Source: Streptomyces sp. CB02959 (GTDB lineage Bacteria; Actinomycetota; Actinomycetes; Streptomycetales; Streptomycetaceae). Taken from it: a stretch of DNA of 64,000 bases. The notes under the pieces were generated by a model. That model searched no databases. It was not told the origin of the DNA and was given only the letters and a program-made list of their open reading frames with translations. The translations under genes and the position numbers were made by a program. Below, piece after piece: positions 1-9,392 of this stretch. The stretch spans positions 32,493 through 96,492 of the forward strand of contig NZ_NNBP01000013.1 in assembly GCF_002803155.1 (NCBI RefSeq), given 5' to 3'. Every line of letters starts with the position of its first letter. Positions within the stretch are counted from its first letter, which is position 1.

Positions 1-108
1 GTCCGGCACCACCCGGCCCGCCATCGCGGTCGCCGGTGGCACCGCGGCCAGCACCGCACCGAACACCGCGGCCGCCGCCGCCCCACCCCGCAGCCATGAC
101 CGTGCCAT
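1..108 (-). CDS. secreted protein, N-terminus only (runs off window)
   Basis: Only the first 36 codons are inside the window, reading leftwards from ATG at 108. They encode an N-terminal signal peptide: MARSWLRGG, then a long Ala/Val/Leu core ending AVPPATA. The start is preceded by GGGAGGCGGA, a good ribosome binding site. The mature protein lies outside the window, so its function cannot be stated. It is divergent from the permease at 422. Confidence 0.6.
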   Translation of the reverse strand, partial: MARSWLRGGAAAAAVFGAVLAAVPPATAMAGRVVPD

Positions 109-421
109 TCCGCCTCCCGCATCCGAATCGGCCCGGACCCCTCCTGGTCAGGCGATCCTCAAGGACACCGCGGCACACCGGGGGCGAAGAGCGAGCCCGT
201 TCCATCGAATTGGTGGTATTCGACGCGACGGAGTTTGAACCCGCACCGCCGCCGCGCACCGACCGGCCGGTCCGGTACCGGGCACCGCCGCGCACACCGG
301 CCCACCCGAGACACGATCCGGCCCGGGCATCGAACACCGCGGCGAGGGCCCCGGAAGTGCGTACGCTGAGCCCGCTGCCTCACGATGGCCGGATCCTTTC
401 GGTGTACGACAGGAGCTCACG
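109..421. promoter_or_regulatory. divergent intergenic region, no gene seen
   Basis: This 313-bp gap separates two divergent genes and must hold both promoters. It is less GC-rich around 195-240. The permease has AGGAGCTCACG just before its ATG. I see no convincing -35/-10 pair, hairpin or small ORF. Confidence 0.4.
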
Positions 422-2383
422 ATGGCCGCCTCCACCCCCGCCGGTGCCGGTTCCCGGTCCACGACGCGGCACCGCCTGCGCACCTGGATGCTGCAAGGGG
501 TGGCCGACATGGGCAAACACCAGCGTGCGGAGCCGGAAACCGGCCACCACGGACAACGGTGGTGGCGCGTGATGTGCCTGACCGGCGTCGACTACTTCTC
601 GACCCTCGGCTACCAGCCCGGCATCGCCGCCCTGGCCGCCGGGCTCCTCTCACCCGTCGCCACCCTCGTCCTCGTCGCCGTCACCCTCGCCGGCGCACTC
701 CCGGTGTACCGCCGCGTCGCCAGGGAGAGCCCGCACGGCCAGGGCTCCATCGCCATGCTGGAACGGCTGCTGTCCTTCTGGAAGGGCAAGCTGTTCGTCC
801 TCACCCTCCTCGGCTTCGCCGCCACCGACTTCCTCATCACCATCACCCTGTCGGCCGCCGACGCCGCCACCCACCTCGTCGAGAACCCCCACGTCCACAG
901 CGCGCTCCAGGGCCGGCAGATGATCGTCACGCTGATCCTGGTCGCGCTGCTCGGCGCGGTCTTCCTCAAGGGGTTCCTCGAAGCGATCGGGGTGGCCGTC
1001 GTCCTCGTGGGCACCTACCTCGCGCTCAACGCCGTCGTCGCGACCGTCGGTGTCTGGCACGTGGTCACCGCCGGCCACGTCGTCACCGACTGGACCCGGG
1101 CACTGACCATCCAACACGGCAGCATTCCGGCCATGGTCGCGGTGGCCCTCCTCGTCTTCCCCAAACTCGCCCTCGGCCTCTCCGGATTCGAAACCGGCGT
1201 CGCGGTCATGCCCCATATCGAAGGCGACCCCGACGACACCGAAGAACGCCCCACCGGACGGATCCGAGGCGCCAAGAAGCTGCTCACCACCGCCGCCGTC
1301 ATCATGAGCGTCTTCCTCATCATCACCAGCTTCGTCACCACCCTCCTCATCCCGGCCCCCGCCTTCAAACCCGGCGGATCCGCCAACGGCCGCGCCCTCG
1401 CCTACCTCGCACACGAATACCTCGGCTCCGCCTTCGGCACCGTCTACGACGTCTCCACCATCGCCATCCTCTGGTTCGCCGGCGCCTCCGCCATGGCCGG
1501 CCTGCTCAACCTGATGCCCCAGTACCTCCCGCGCTACGGCATGGCCCCCCACTGGGCCCGCGCCGTCCGCCCCATGGTGCTGGTCTTCACCGCCGTCGCC
1601 TTCCTGGTCACCTGGATCTTCGACGCCAACGTCGACGCCCAGGGCAGCGCCTACGCCACCGGTGTCCTCGTCCTCATCAGCTCCGCGGCCATCGCGGTGA
1701 CCATCGCCGCCCGCCGCGCCGGGCAACGCGGCTGGGCCATCGGATTCGCGGTCATCTCGGTGGTGTTCCTCTACACCACCGTCACCAACGTCATCGAAAG
1801 GCCCGACGGGGTGAAGATCGGCGCCTGCTTCATCGCCGGCATCATCCTGCTCTCCTTCACCTCGCGGCTCGCCCGCGCCTTCGAACTGCGCGTCAGCGAC
1901 GTCATCCTCGACGACACCGCCGCCCGCTTCGTCCGCGACATCGCCCAGCGCCGCATCCGCTTCATCGCCAACGAGCCCGACCAACGCGACCTCGCCGAAT
2001 ACCGCGACAAGGCCCAGCAGATCCGCGCCGACAACGACATCCCCCCGGAAGACGACCTGGTGTTCGTCGAAGTCACCATCCGCGACCCCTCCGAATTCGA
2101 AAGCGAACTCCACGTCCACGGCTACGTCATGCACGGCCGCTACCGCGTGCTGTGCCTGGAGAGCTCCACCGTCTCCAACGCCCTGGCCGCCCTGCTGCTC
2201 TACGTCCGCGACAGCACCGGCCAACGGCCGCACATCTACTTCGAGTGGACCGAGGGCAACCCCTTCGCGCAGTTCCTCCGCTTCTTCCTCTTCGGCCAGG
2301 GCGAGGTCGCCCCCGTCACCCGGGAAGTGCTGCGCGAGGCCGAACCGGACCGCAGCCGACGACCCCGCGTCCACGTCGGCTGA
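422..2383 (+). CDS. APC-superfamily permease with C-terminal cytoplasmic domain
   Basis: A 653-residue integral membrane transporter of the amino acid-polyamine-organocation superfamily. After a roughly 50-residue N-terminal tail, GVDYFSTLGYQPGIAALAAG matches the helix-1 substrate-binding region of APC carriers. About twelve hydrophobic segments follow to residue ~480, then ~170 soluble residues with an alpha/beta look. The substrate is not readable; amino acids are the default for the superfamily, but the KUP/KimA potassium branch shares the fold. It converges on kdpB with an 18-bp gap, so a link to potassium is possible but is inference. The start has AGGAGCTCACG upstream. Confidence 0.8.
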   Translation: MAASTPAGAGSRSTTRHRLRTWMLQGVADMGKHQRAEPETGHHGQRWWRVMCLTGVDYFSTLGYQPGIAALAAGLLSPVATLVLVAVTLAGALPVYRRVARESPHGQGSIAMLERLLSFWKGKLFVLTLLGFAATDFLITITLSAADAATHLVENPHVHSALQGRQMIVTLILVALLGAVFLKGFLEAIGVAVVLVGTYLALNAVVATVGVWHVVTAGHVVTDWTRALTIQHGSIPAMVAVALLVFPKLALGLSGFETGVAVMPHIEGDPDDTEERPTGRIRGAKKLLTTAAVIMSVFLIITSFVTTLLIPAPAFKPGGSANGRALAYLAHEYLGSAFGTVYDVSTIAILWFAGASAMAGLLNLMPQYLPRYGMAPHWARAVRPMVLVFTAVAFLVTWIFDANVDAQGSAYATGVLVLISSAAIAVTIAARRAGQRGWAIGFAVISVVFLYTTVTNVIERPDGVKIGACFIAGIILLSFTSRLARAFELRVSDVILDDTAARFVRDIAQRRIRFIANEPDQRDLAEYRDKAQQIRADNDIPPEDDLVFVEVTIRDPSEFESELHVHGYVMHGRYRVLCLESSTVSNALAALLLYVRDSTGQRPHIYFEWTEGNPFAQFLRFFLFGQGEVAPVTREVLREAEPDRSRRPRVHVG

Positions 2384-2401
2384 ACACCGGACCCGCCGCC
2401 G

Positions 2402-4666
2402 TCACCCCAGTCCCGGAATCCCCGAGATCACCAGATCGATCAGCTTGATGCCGACGAACGGCGCCACCAGACCGCCCAGCCCGAAGAACGCCAGATTCCG
2501 GCGCAACAGGTCATGCGCCGAAGCCGGCCGGTACCGCACCCCGCGCAGCGCCAGCGGAATCAGCGCCACGATCACCAGCGCATTGAAAATGATCGCCGAG
2601 GTGATCGCCGACGTCGGACTGTGCAGCTCCATCACATTCAGCGCGGACAGCCCCGGATACACCCCCGTGAACATCGCCGGAATGATCGCGAAGTACTTGG
2701 CCACGTCGTTGGTGATCGAAAACGTCGTCAACGCGCCCCGGGTGATGAGGAGTTGCTTGCCCACCTCGACGATCTCGATCAACTTGGTCGGGTTGGAATC
2801 GAGATCGACCATGTTCCCGGCCTCCTTCGCGGCGGACGTACCGGTGTTCATCGCCACCCCGACGTCCGCCTGCGCCAGCGCCGGCGCGTCATTGGTCCCG
2901 TCACCGGTCATCGCCACCAGCCGGCCGCCCGCCTGCTCCCGGACGATCAACGCGAGCTTGTCCTCCGGCGTGGCCTCCGCCAGACAGTCGTCCACCCCGG
3001 CCTCCCGCGCGATCGCCGCGGCCGTCAGCGGATTGTCGCCCGTGACCATCACCGTCCGGATGCCCATCCGGCGCAACTCGGCGAACCGCTCCCGGATCCC
3101 CTCCTTCACCACGTCCTTGAGATGCACCACCCCCAGCACCCGCGGCCCCTGCCGATCGTCCACCGCGACCAGCAGCGGCGTCCCGCCGGACGAACTGATC
3201 GCATCGCTGAACAACCGTGCCTGCGCCGGCACTTCACCACCCCGCTGCGCCACCCACTCGATGATCTGCGCGGCCGCCCCCTTGCGGAGCACCACCTCGC
3301 CCGGATACTCCGAAGGCCGCCCCGCCCCGCCTGCGACACCGGCCGCCCCGCCCGTGGCCCCACCCGCCGACCCGGCACCCTCCGACCAGCGCAGATCCAC
3401 CCCGCTCAGCCGCGTCCGCGCACTGAACGCCACGTACCGGACGAACGACAGCTCCTTCTCGTCCGGCGCCCGCAGCCCGTACTTCTCCCGGGCCAGCGCC
3501 ACCACGGAACGCCCCTCCGGCGTCCCGTCCGCCAACGACGACAGCGCCGCGGCATCCGCCAGCGCCAGCTCGTCCAGCCCCGGCAACGGCACGAACGCCA
3601 CCGCCTCCCGGTGACCGAGCGTAATGGTCCCCGTCTTGTCGAGCAGCAGCGTGTTGATGTCCCCCGCGGCCTCCACCGCGCGCCCGGACATGGCGACCAC
3701 GTTGCGCTGCACCAGGCGGTCCATCCCGGCGATCCCGATCGCCGACAGCAGCGCCCCGATCGTCGTCGGGATCAGCGTCACCAGCAGCGCCACCAGCACC
3801 GCCGTCTGCTGCGCCGCCCCCGCATACGTCGCCATCGGCTGCAGCGCGACGACCACCAGGATGAAGATGATGGTCAGCGCCGCCAGCAGGATGTGCAGCG
3901 CGATCTCGTTCGGCGTCCGCTGCCGTGCCGCCCCTTCCACCAGCGTGATCATGCGGTCCAGGAAGGAATGCCCGGCCCGTGAGGTGATCCGTACGACGAT
4001 CCGGTCCGAGAGCACCGTCGTCCCGCCCGTCACACCGGACCGGTCGCCGCCCGCCTCACGGAGCACCGGCGCCGACTCCCCGGTCACCGCCGACTCGTCG
4101 ACACTCGCCACCCCCTCGACCACCTCGCCGTCCGCGGGGACCGTCTCACCGGCCGCCACCAGCACGAAGTCGAACGGCCGAAGATCGGACGCCGGAACCG
4201 TCTCGGTGACGGCACTGTCCAGGTGGACGCCCACCCGCCAGTTGTCCCGCAGCAGCCGGGCCGTGAGATCCGTCCGGGCCCGCCGCAGCGACGCCGCCTG
4301 CGCCCGGCCCCGGCCCTCCGCGACCGCCTCCGCGAGCTGCGCGAACAGCACCGTCAGCCACAGCCAGCCGCTGATCACCCAGCTGAACACCGACGGATGC
4401 AGCACCGCGGACAACGTGGTCAGCAGCGAACCGCAGGCCACGACGAAGAGCACCGGATTCGCGGCCAGCGCCCGCGGATGGAGCTTGCGCAACGCCTCCG
4501 GCAAGGCCGTCAGCAGCACCCGCGGATCGAACAGCCCGGCCGGCGCCCGCCGTCGCCGCCCGCGGTGGCCCCCGCCGCCGGACACGCCCCGGGCGGGGAC
4601 CCCGCCCGCGCCGGGCGCCGGAGCCGCCGGCGGGGTGGTGGGAACACGGGACGGGGCAGCAGGCAT
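2402..4666 (-). CDS. kdpB: KdpB, catalytic ATPase subunit of a Kdp-type K+ pump (orphan)
   Basis: A P-type ATPase of the Kdp class, 754 residues from the chosen ATG. It shows the actuator TGES, the phosphorylation motif DKTGT (aspartate at about residue 343), GDGTNDAPAL, and the KdpB-specific run through AAKEAGNMVDLDSNPTK into TRGALTTFSITNDVAKY. The C-terminus ends as in other KdpB proteins. A Gly/Ala-rich insert (about 3310-3370) sits in the nucleotide-binding domain. The N-terminus is ~70 residues longer than E. coli KdpB; an upstream in-frame ATG at 4741 would lengthen it further. Known Kdp pumps need KdpA as the ion channel and KdpC, normally in one operon. Neither is next to this gene: neighbours are a convergent permease and a divergent GH15 gene. 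Confidence 0.92.
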   Translation of the reverse strand: MPAAPSRVPTTPPAAPAPGAGGVPARGVSGGGGHRGRRRRAPAGLFDPRVLLTALPEALRKLHPRALAANPVLFVVACGSLLTTLSAVLHPSVFSWVISGWLWLTVLFAQLAEAVAEGRGRAQAASLRRARTDLTARLLRDNWRVGVHLDSAVTETVPASDLRPFDFVLVAAGETVPADGEVVEGVASVDESAVTGESAPVLREAGGDRSGVTGGTTVLSDRIVVRITSRAGHSFLDRMITLVEGAARQRTPNEIALHILLAALTIIFILVVVALQPMATYAGAAQQTAVLVALLVTLIPTTIGALLSAIGIAGMDRLVQRNVVAMSGRAVEAAGDINTLLLDKTGTITLGHREAVAFVPLPGLDELALADAAALSSLADGTPEGRSVVALAREKYGLRAPDEKELSFVRYVAFSARTRLSGVDLRWSEGAGSAGGATGGAAGVAGGAGRPSEYPGEVVLRKGAAAQIIEWVAQRGGEVPAQARLFSDAISSSGGTPLLVAVDDRQGPRVLGVVHLKDVVKEGIRERFAELRRMGIRTVMVTGDNPLTAAAIAREAGVDDCLAEATPEDKLALIVREQAGGRLVAMTGDGTNDAPALAQADVGVAMNTGTSAAKEAGNMVDLDSNPTKLIEIVEVGKQLLITRGALTTFSITNDVAKYFAIIPAMFTGVYPGLSALNVMELHSPTSAITSAIIFNALVIVALIPLALRGVRYRPASAHDLLRRNLAFFGLGGLVAPFVGIKLIDLVISGIPGLG

Positions 4667-5026
4667 GCGAATGCTTTCTGGACGAGCGGGCACGGGGAAG
4701 AGGCCGCGGAGACGCCGGACCGGGACCTGCGCATGAGGCATCAGACGGCCTTTGACCTGCGCATCCGCCGTCCATGACCGTCTCCCGGCCGGAACCGAAT
4801 CTAGGGCCTCGCCCACCGGCGCAGGCCCGGCCCCGAACGGAATTTGCGGCTCTCTTACGGCCCTGGCCACGGCTTGCCATCAGCGGCACCCGGACCGGCC
4901 CTCGGACGGGCTCCCGGACTGGTCTCCGGACCGGTTCCGCCCACCAGGCGGACGGGCGGCACGGGGTCGCCCGGAGGTAGCCTGAATCCACTGCTCCTGC
5001 TCGTCCCCGAGCGCAGGGGAGGAACG
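4667..5026. promoter_or_regulatory. divergent kdpB / GH15 intergenic region
   Basis: This 360-bp region has no separate gene. Its left part can be read as an in-frame N-terminal extension of kdpB (ATGs at 4741 and 4870), but it has the low-complexity Arg/Pro/Gly composition of non-coding DNA. The GH15 ribosome site GGGGAGGAACG is at the right end. Confidence 0.4.
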
Positions 5027-6889
5027 ATGACGACGCCCACGCGGCCCATGGCGGCACCAACCCCGAGCCTCCGCCCCAGCAGAGCCGACGCCCCGCGTTA
5101 CGTCCCCATCGCCGAACACGGCCTGATCGGCGATATGCGCACCGCCGCCCTCGTCGGCACCAACGGCACCATCGACTGGTACTGCTGCACCCGCTTCGAC
5201 GCCCCCAGTGTCTTCGCCGCGATCCTGGACGCCGACCGCGGCGGGGCCTTCGAACTCGGCCCGGACGTACCGGCCCGCACCAAGCAGTTCTACTTCCCCG
5301 ACACCAACATCCTGATCACCCGCTTCTTCGCGGACAAGGGCGTCGGCGAGGTCCAGGACTTCATGCCGATCGTCGGCGACCCCCGCGAGGCGAGCCGGCA
5401 CCGGCTGATCCGCCGGGTGCTGTGCGTCCGCGGCTCCCTCCCGTTCTCCGTACGCGTGGCACCCCGCTTCGACTACGGCCGGCAATCGCACACCGTCCGC
5501 ACCCACCACAGCGGCGTGACCGTCTTCGACTCCCCGGAGCTCTCCCTCGCCCTCACCTCCAGCGTGCCCGTCGCACCGGACGGACCGGACGCCCGCGCCT
5601 CCTTCACCCTCGCCGAGGGCGAAGCCGCCGTCTTCGCCCTCGACCGCATCGGCGACGGCATCGAGCCCAGGTTCTGCGCGGTCCGGGAGGCCGAGCAACT
5701 CTTCGGCGCCACCGTGCGCTACTGGCGCAGCTGGCTCGCCCGTTCCCGCTACCGCGGACGCTGGCGGGAGATGGTGCACCGCTCCGCGCTCACCCTCAAA
5801 CTGCTCACCTACGCACCGACCGGCGCCATCGTCGCCGCCCCCACCACCAGCCTGCCCGAGCAGATCGGCGGCGAGCGCAACTGGGACTACCGCTATGCCT
5901 GGGTCCGGGACGCCGCCTTCTGCATCTACGCCCTGCTCCGCCTCGGCTTCACCGAGGAGGCGGAGTCCTTCGTGCACTTCCTGTCCACGAAGGTCTGTCC
6001 GAAGGACTGTGCGCACGGCCCGCTCCAGATCATGTACGGCATCGACGGCCGCAGCGAACTCCCCGAAGTCGAACTCCCGCACCTGGAAGGCCACTTGGGG
6101 TCCGCGCCGGTCCGTATCGGCAACGCCGCCGTCAGTCAGCTCCAACTCGACATCTACGGTGCCCTCATCGACTCCCTCTATCTCTACGACAAATGGGGGC
6201 AGCCGCTCTCCAGTGAGCACTGGGACACCGTCTGCGGCCTGGTGAACTGGGTGTGTGACAACTGGGACCAGCCGGACGAGGGCATCTGGGAGACGCGCGG
6301 CAAGATCCAGAACTTCCTCTATTCACAGCTGATGTGCTGGGTGGCCATCGAACGGGCCATGCGGATCGCCCGCCACCGCGGTCTGCCCGCGGACATGCCC
6401 CACTGGTCCCAGGCGCGCGACGCGATCTACCGGCGCATCATGGAGCGCGGCTGGTCCACCGAACTCCAGGCGTTCGTCCAGTACGAAGGCGCCGACGTCC
6501 TGGACGCCTCGGTCCTGATGATGCCGCTGGCCAAATTCATCTCGCCGACCGACCCGAAGTGGCTCTCCACCCTGGACGTGCTCGGCGAAGAACTGGTCTC
6601 CGACTCCCTCGTCTACCGCTACGACCCCAAGAACAGCCCCGACGGGCTCCGCGGCGAGGAAGGCACCTTCTCGATCTGCTCGTTCTGGTACGTGGAGGCG
6701 CTCTCCCGCGCCGGCCGGGTGGACGAGGCCCGGCTCGCCTTCGAGAAGATGCTCACCTACGCCAACCACGTCGGCCTCTACGCCGAAGAGATCGGCTACA
6801 CCGGCGAACAGATCGGCAACTTCCCCCAGGCGTTCACCCACCTCGCCCTGATCAGTGCGGCGTTCAACCTGGACCGGGCCCTCGGCTGA
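5027..6889 (+). CDS. glycoside hydrolase family 15 (trehalase/glucoamylase-type)
   Basis: A 620-residue cytosolic glucan or trehalose hydrolase; no signal peptide. An N-terminal beta-sandwich 'trehalase-like' domain (residues ~25-230) contains IAEHGLIGDMRTAALVGTNG and IDWYCCTRFDAPSVFA. It is followed by an (alpha/alpha)6 barrel with NWDYRYAWVRDAAF (about 286-298) and, near the C-terminus, YAEEIGYTGEQIGNFPQAFT, where the catalytic base glutamate is expected. Mycobacterial members of this architecture are trehalases, while other bacterial members act on malto- or isomalto-oligosaccharides, so the substrate stays open. ATG at 5027 is chosen because GGGGAGGAACG precedes it and the conserved domain starts soon after. 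Confidence 0.9.
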   Translation: MTTPTRPMAAPTPSLRPSRADAPRYVPIAEHGLIGDMRTAALVGTNGTIDWYCCTRFDAPSVFAAILDADRGGAFELGPDVPARTKQFYFPDTNILITRFFADKGVGEVQDFMPIVGDPREASRHRLIRRVLCVRGSLPFSVRVAPRFDYGRQSHTVRTHHSGVTVFDSPELSLALTSSVPVAPDGPDARASFTLAEGEAAVFALDRIGDGIEPRFCAVREAEQLFGATVRYWRSWLARSRYRGRWREMVHRSALTLKLLTYAPTGAIVAAPTTSLPEQIGGERNWDYRYAWVRDAAFCIYALLRLGFTEEAESFVHFLSTKVCPKDCAHGPLQIMYGIDGRSELPEVELPHLEGHLGSAPVRIGNAAVSQLQLDIYGALIDSLYLYDKWGQPLSSEHWDTVCGLVNWVCDNWDQPDEGIWETRGKIQNFLYSQLMCWVAIERAMRIARHRGLPADMPHWSQARDAIYRRIMERGWSTELQAFVQYEGADVLDASVLMMPLAKFISPTDPKWLSTLDVLGEELVSDSLVYRYDPKNSPDGLRGEEGTFSICSFWYVEALSRAGRVDEARLAFEKMLTYANHVGLYAEEIGYTGEQIGNFPQAFTHLALISAAFNLDRALG

Positions 6890-7024
6890 CACGACCGGCA
6901 GACCCGGGACGGGGACGGAGGCGGGGGCGAAGGCGGCGGCGGTGACGGGATGGGCGTGCGCCCAGGTGGTCGGCCGCCGAGCCGTGCCGCGCCACCCCGG
7001 TCACCCTGCCTCACACCTCGCGCC

Positions 7025-7684
7025 TCACGCCTCGATCGCCGTCCCGCACCCCGTCCGGCGAGCGGTCCCGATGATCGAGGGGGAAGCCGGGTTCGGTCTG
7101 CCGTTGGGACGGAAGTCGAAGCGGCGCACGGTCTCGATCGTGAAACCCGCCCTGCGGATGGCGGCTTCGGTGTCCCGCGTGAGATTGCACCCTCCACCGG
7201 CCAGTCGCCACAGCGGGTTGAGAATCCGCTGCCGCCGGTGGGCGCCTGGTTGCTGCGCCCGGACGTGTTCGTAGAAGCGCAGTTCACCGCTCGGTTTGAG
7301 GACCCGCCGGGCTTCCGCGAGCGCGGCGGGTACGTCCGCGATGGTGCACAGGACCAGCGAGAACACCGCCACGTCCATGCTTGCGTCGGCGAGCGGCAGC
7401 CGCTCGGCCCGGCCGGGCAGCACCTCCACGGGTACGGTCGCCTGCGACGCGGCCCGTACGGCGTGGTCCCGGAGCCGGGGCTCGGGCTCGACCGCGACGA
7501 TCCGTGCCACCTCCGGCGGATAGTGCCGGAAGTTCGCTCCGGTGCCCGCCCCGATCTCCACCACGCTGCCGCGGATCCCCGACAGCAACTCCCGGCGGTG
7601 GTCCAGCGAACCGTGTGCGTCCGCATAGGCACTGATGCGTGGATAGAGGCGTGCGAAGAGGGGGTGTGAAACGTTGTCCGCCAT
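7025..7684 (-). CDS. class I SAM-dependent methyltransferase
   Basis: A 219-residue Rossmann-fold methyltransferase. Motif I is VVEIGAGTGANFRHYP (about residues 39-54), followed by an acidic end of strand 2 (IVAVEPEP) and the post-strand-4 region MDVAVFSLVLCTIADVPAAL. The late segment RFYEHVRAQ resembles the phosphatidylethanolamine/ubiquinone-type (UbiE-like) group. The natural substrate is unknown. The ATG at 7684 is preferred over one 26 codons upstream because the extra residues are low complexity and GGGAGC lies upstream of 7684. It converges on the GH15 gene. Confidence 0.82.
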   Translation of the reverse strand: MADNVSHPLFARLYPRISAYADAHGSLDHRRELLSGIRGSVVEIGAGTGANFRHYPPEVARIVAVEPEPRLRDHAVRAASQATVPVEVLPGRAERLPLADASMDVAVFSLVLCTIADVPAALAEARRVLKPSGELRFYEHVRAQQPGAHRRQRILNPLWRLAGGGCNLTRDTEAAIRRAGFTIETVRRFDFRPNGRPNPASPSIIGTARRTGCGTAIEA

Positions 7685-7827
7685 GCCGGGCTCCCCGTGG
7701 GTGTGTGGGGCGTGGGTGGAGGAAGGCGTCCGCCGCCGGTCGCTGTCACCTCCTCTGCTCATGGTCGTTTCCCGCCCCTGGGTTGATTGGCGGGGGGAAT
7801 GCCACCGTCAGGTACGCGTTTGCCTCG

Positions 7828-8565
7828 TCAGTCGTCGCCGGGGAGCAGGTGCTGGTTGACCTGCCGGAACGCCCAGGTGCCGTTGGTGTGGGTGAACACC
7901 CACACCAGGTCGAAGCGGTCGGGCCACTCGTCGGGGACGTCGGTGTCGGACGCGCCGAGCGCGGAGACGATGTCGGGGATGCGGCTGTGCTCCCAGCAGA
8001 TCAGCACGGGCCCGGTGGCGGAGAGGGCGGCCTTCGCGAGGTTGCCCTCCTCGGACTCGGCGTAGTCGGTGTCGACCTTCAGGCCCATGTGACGGGCGAG
8101 CGGGGTGACGGTCTGTCGCATCCGGTGCGCGCCGGCGTTCGGGCCCTGGTCGGTTGCGGCGTAGATCGTGCGCGGGCGCTGGATGCCGGCCGGGAGCGGC
8201 TTTCCGGCGGGCGGGTCGAAGAGCTTGGGCAGCGCGTTGGCCCGGTCCCAGCCGCGCTGGGTGAGCGACTTGTGGTCCTCGTGGCCGTGTTCGTCGATAC
8301 CGGGGTGGTGCTTGTCGGGCTTCTCGCCGTGCCGAATGATCATGATCACGGTGGAGTTCCCGGGGGTGGCCTTCCCGGCGCCGTGTGGGCTGAGGGCGGC
8401 GGCAGCCCCCTTGTGGCCACCGCAGGCCGCGAGCACCGCCGGGGCTGCCGCGGCCAGGCCCGCCAGCACCCATCGGCGCCCCACCAAGGGGCGGTCGGCG
8501 GCGGAGGACGCGGCGGCGGATGCGGGGATGGGTGACATGTCGTCGGATGACCGGGAGTGCGGCAT
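7828..8565 (-). CDS. Tat-type lipoprotein of the histidine phosphatase family
   Basis: A 245-residue exported protein. The N-terminus has a twin-arginine (GRRWVLAG, about 29-36), a hydrophobic stretch and the lipobox LAAC with Cys48 followed by GG, so it is probably membrane-anchored outside the cell. The mature part begins with the phosphatase signature IIRHGEK (His79 as the phospho-acceptor), and a second conserved His/Glu region lies near CWEHSRIPDI. Members are phosphatases or phosphoglycerate mutase-like enzymes; several secreted ones are catalytically poor. The start has AAGGAGA eight bases before ATG. Confidence 0.83.
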   Translation of the reverse strand: MPHSRSSDDMSPIPASAAASSAADRPLVGRRWVLAGLAAAAPAVLAACGGHKGAAAALSPHGAGKATPGNSTVIMIIRHGEKPDKHHPGIDEHGHEDHKSLTQRGWDRANALPKLFDPPAGKPLPAGIQRPRTIYAATDQGPNAGAHRMRQTVTPLARHMGLKVDTDYAESEEGNLAKAALSATGPVLICWEHSRIPDIVSALGASDTDVPDEWPDRFDLVWVFTHTNGTWAFRQVNQHLLPGDD

Positions 8566-8699
8566 GTGCACAGTCTCCTTCGTGCAGTAGAAGGGTGGGG
8601 GGTGGTGCTGCGGCAGTAGAGCACGCCTCTGTGAGGATGCCCGCCCGGCGGCGCCGTCAAGGTGCAGATGGGTGGAGGGGTGAGGTGTGCGGGGTGGCG

Positions 8700-9245
8700 C
8701 TACGAGGGGAGGGCGTCCAGGGCGGCTTGCCAGGGGAAGGCGCTCCGCTCCGCGGACTTCGGTGGGTGCGGTACGAACCCGTCGCCCCCGAGCAGCACGG
8801 TGACGCCGGCGGCCCGCAGGGTGGCGACGCTCCCGGCGGTGGCTGGGTGCGCGTTCTGCGCGGCGTTCCAGCACGGTAGCGCGACCGTCGGGATCCGCAG
8901 GCCGATCGCCTCGGTCAGCAGTCCGAGCGCCAGCGTGTCGGAGATCCCGGCGGCCCACTTGTTCAGGCTGTTGCAGCTGAGCGGGGCGGCGAGGATCGCG
9001 TCCGGTGGCGGCAGCACGTCCTCCTGACTCGGGAGTTTGTACTGGTGGCGGACGGGGTGTCCGGTGAGTTCGGTCAGCGCCTCGATCTCGCCGTCGGCGT
9101 CCTCGGTCGCCCATCGGTAGGCGGCGGGCGTCAGTACCAGGCAGACGTCCCAGCCGGCGGTCCGGGCGGCGCGGAGGGGGATCTCGATGCGGCGGGCGGG
9201 AGGGGCGGCGCAGGCGATCACGTACAGGGTCCGAGTCGTCGTCAC
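8700..9245 (-). CDS. flavoprotein of the HFCD (Dfp/CoaC-like) family
   Basis: A 181-residue protein with the fold of the homo-oligomeric flavin-containing Cys decarboxylases. It begins TRTLYVIACAAPPARRI, then has a strand-helix pattern with LSCNSLNKWAAGISDTLALG, which corresponds to the conserved N-x(4-5)-W/K-x-A-x-G-I-x-D segment that binds FMN and substrate, and ends near VTVLLGGDGFVPHPP. It is too short to be a Dfp fusion. A decarboxylase or FMN-binding accessory role in secondary metabolism is plausible; the substrate is unknown. It starts with GTG and lacks a strong ribosome site. Confidence 0.72.
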   Translation of the reverse strand: MTTTRTLYVIACAAPPARRIEIPLRAARTAGWDVCLVLTPAAYRWATEDADGEIEALTELTGHPVRHQYKLPSQEDVLPPPDAILAAPLSCNSLNKWAAGISDTLALGLLTEAIGLRIPTVALPCWNAAQNAHPATAGSVATLRAAGVTVLLGGDGFVPHPPKSAERSAFPWQAALDALPS

Positions 9246-9392
9246 CCGAGCAGTCCACAGCGCCCGGTGGGCGTCCGCAAGGGTGCGTCCGGCGGTTCCC
9301 CGGAGGCCGCGGGCGGGGCGCCGGGGGCCGCGGCGCGGTGCGGACGTCGTCGGGGAGCGGGGCCGTGCAGGGTCGGGCGGGGCCGGTCGGTG

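Noticed and set aside
2402..6889. A complete kdpFABC operon
   Set aside because: No kdpA, kdpC or kdpF frame is found either side of kdpB; flanking genes are a permease and a GH15 enzyme.
6951..6964. TGGGCG-TG-CGCCCA palindrome between GH15 and methyltransferase genes
   Set aside because: A 2-nt loop cannot close the stem as drawn, and the surrounding sequence is simple GC-rich repeat; not convincing as a terminator.
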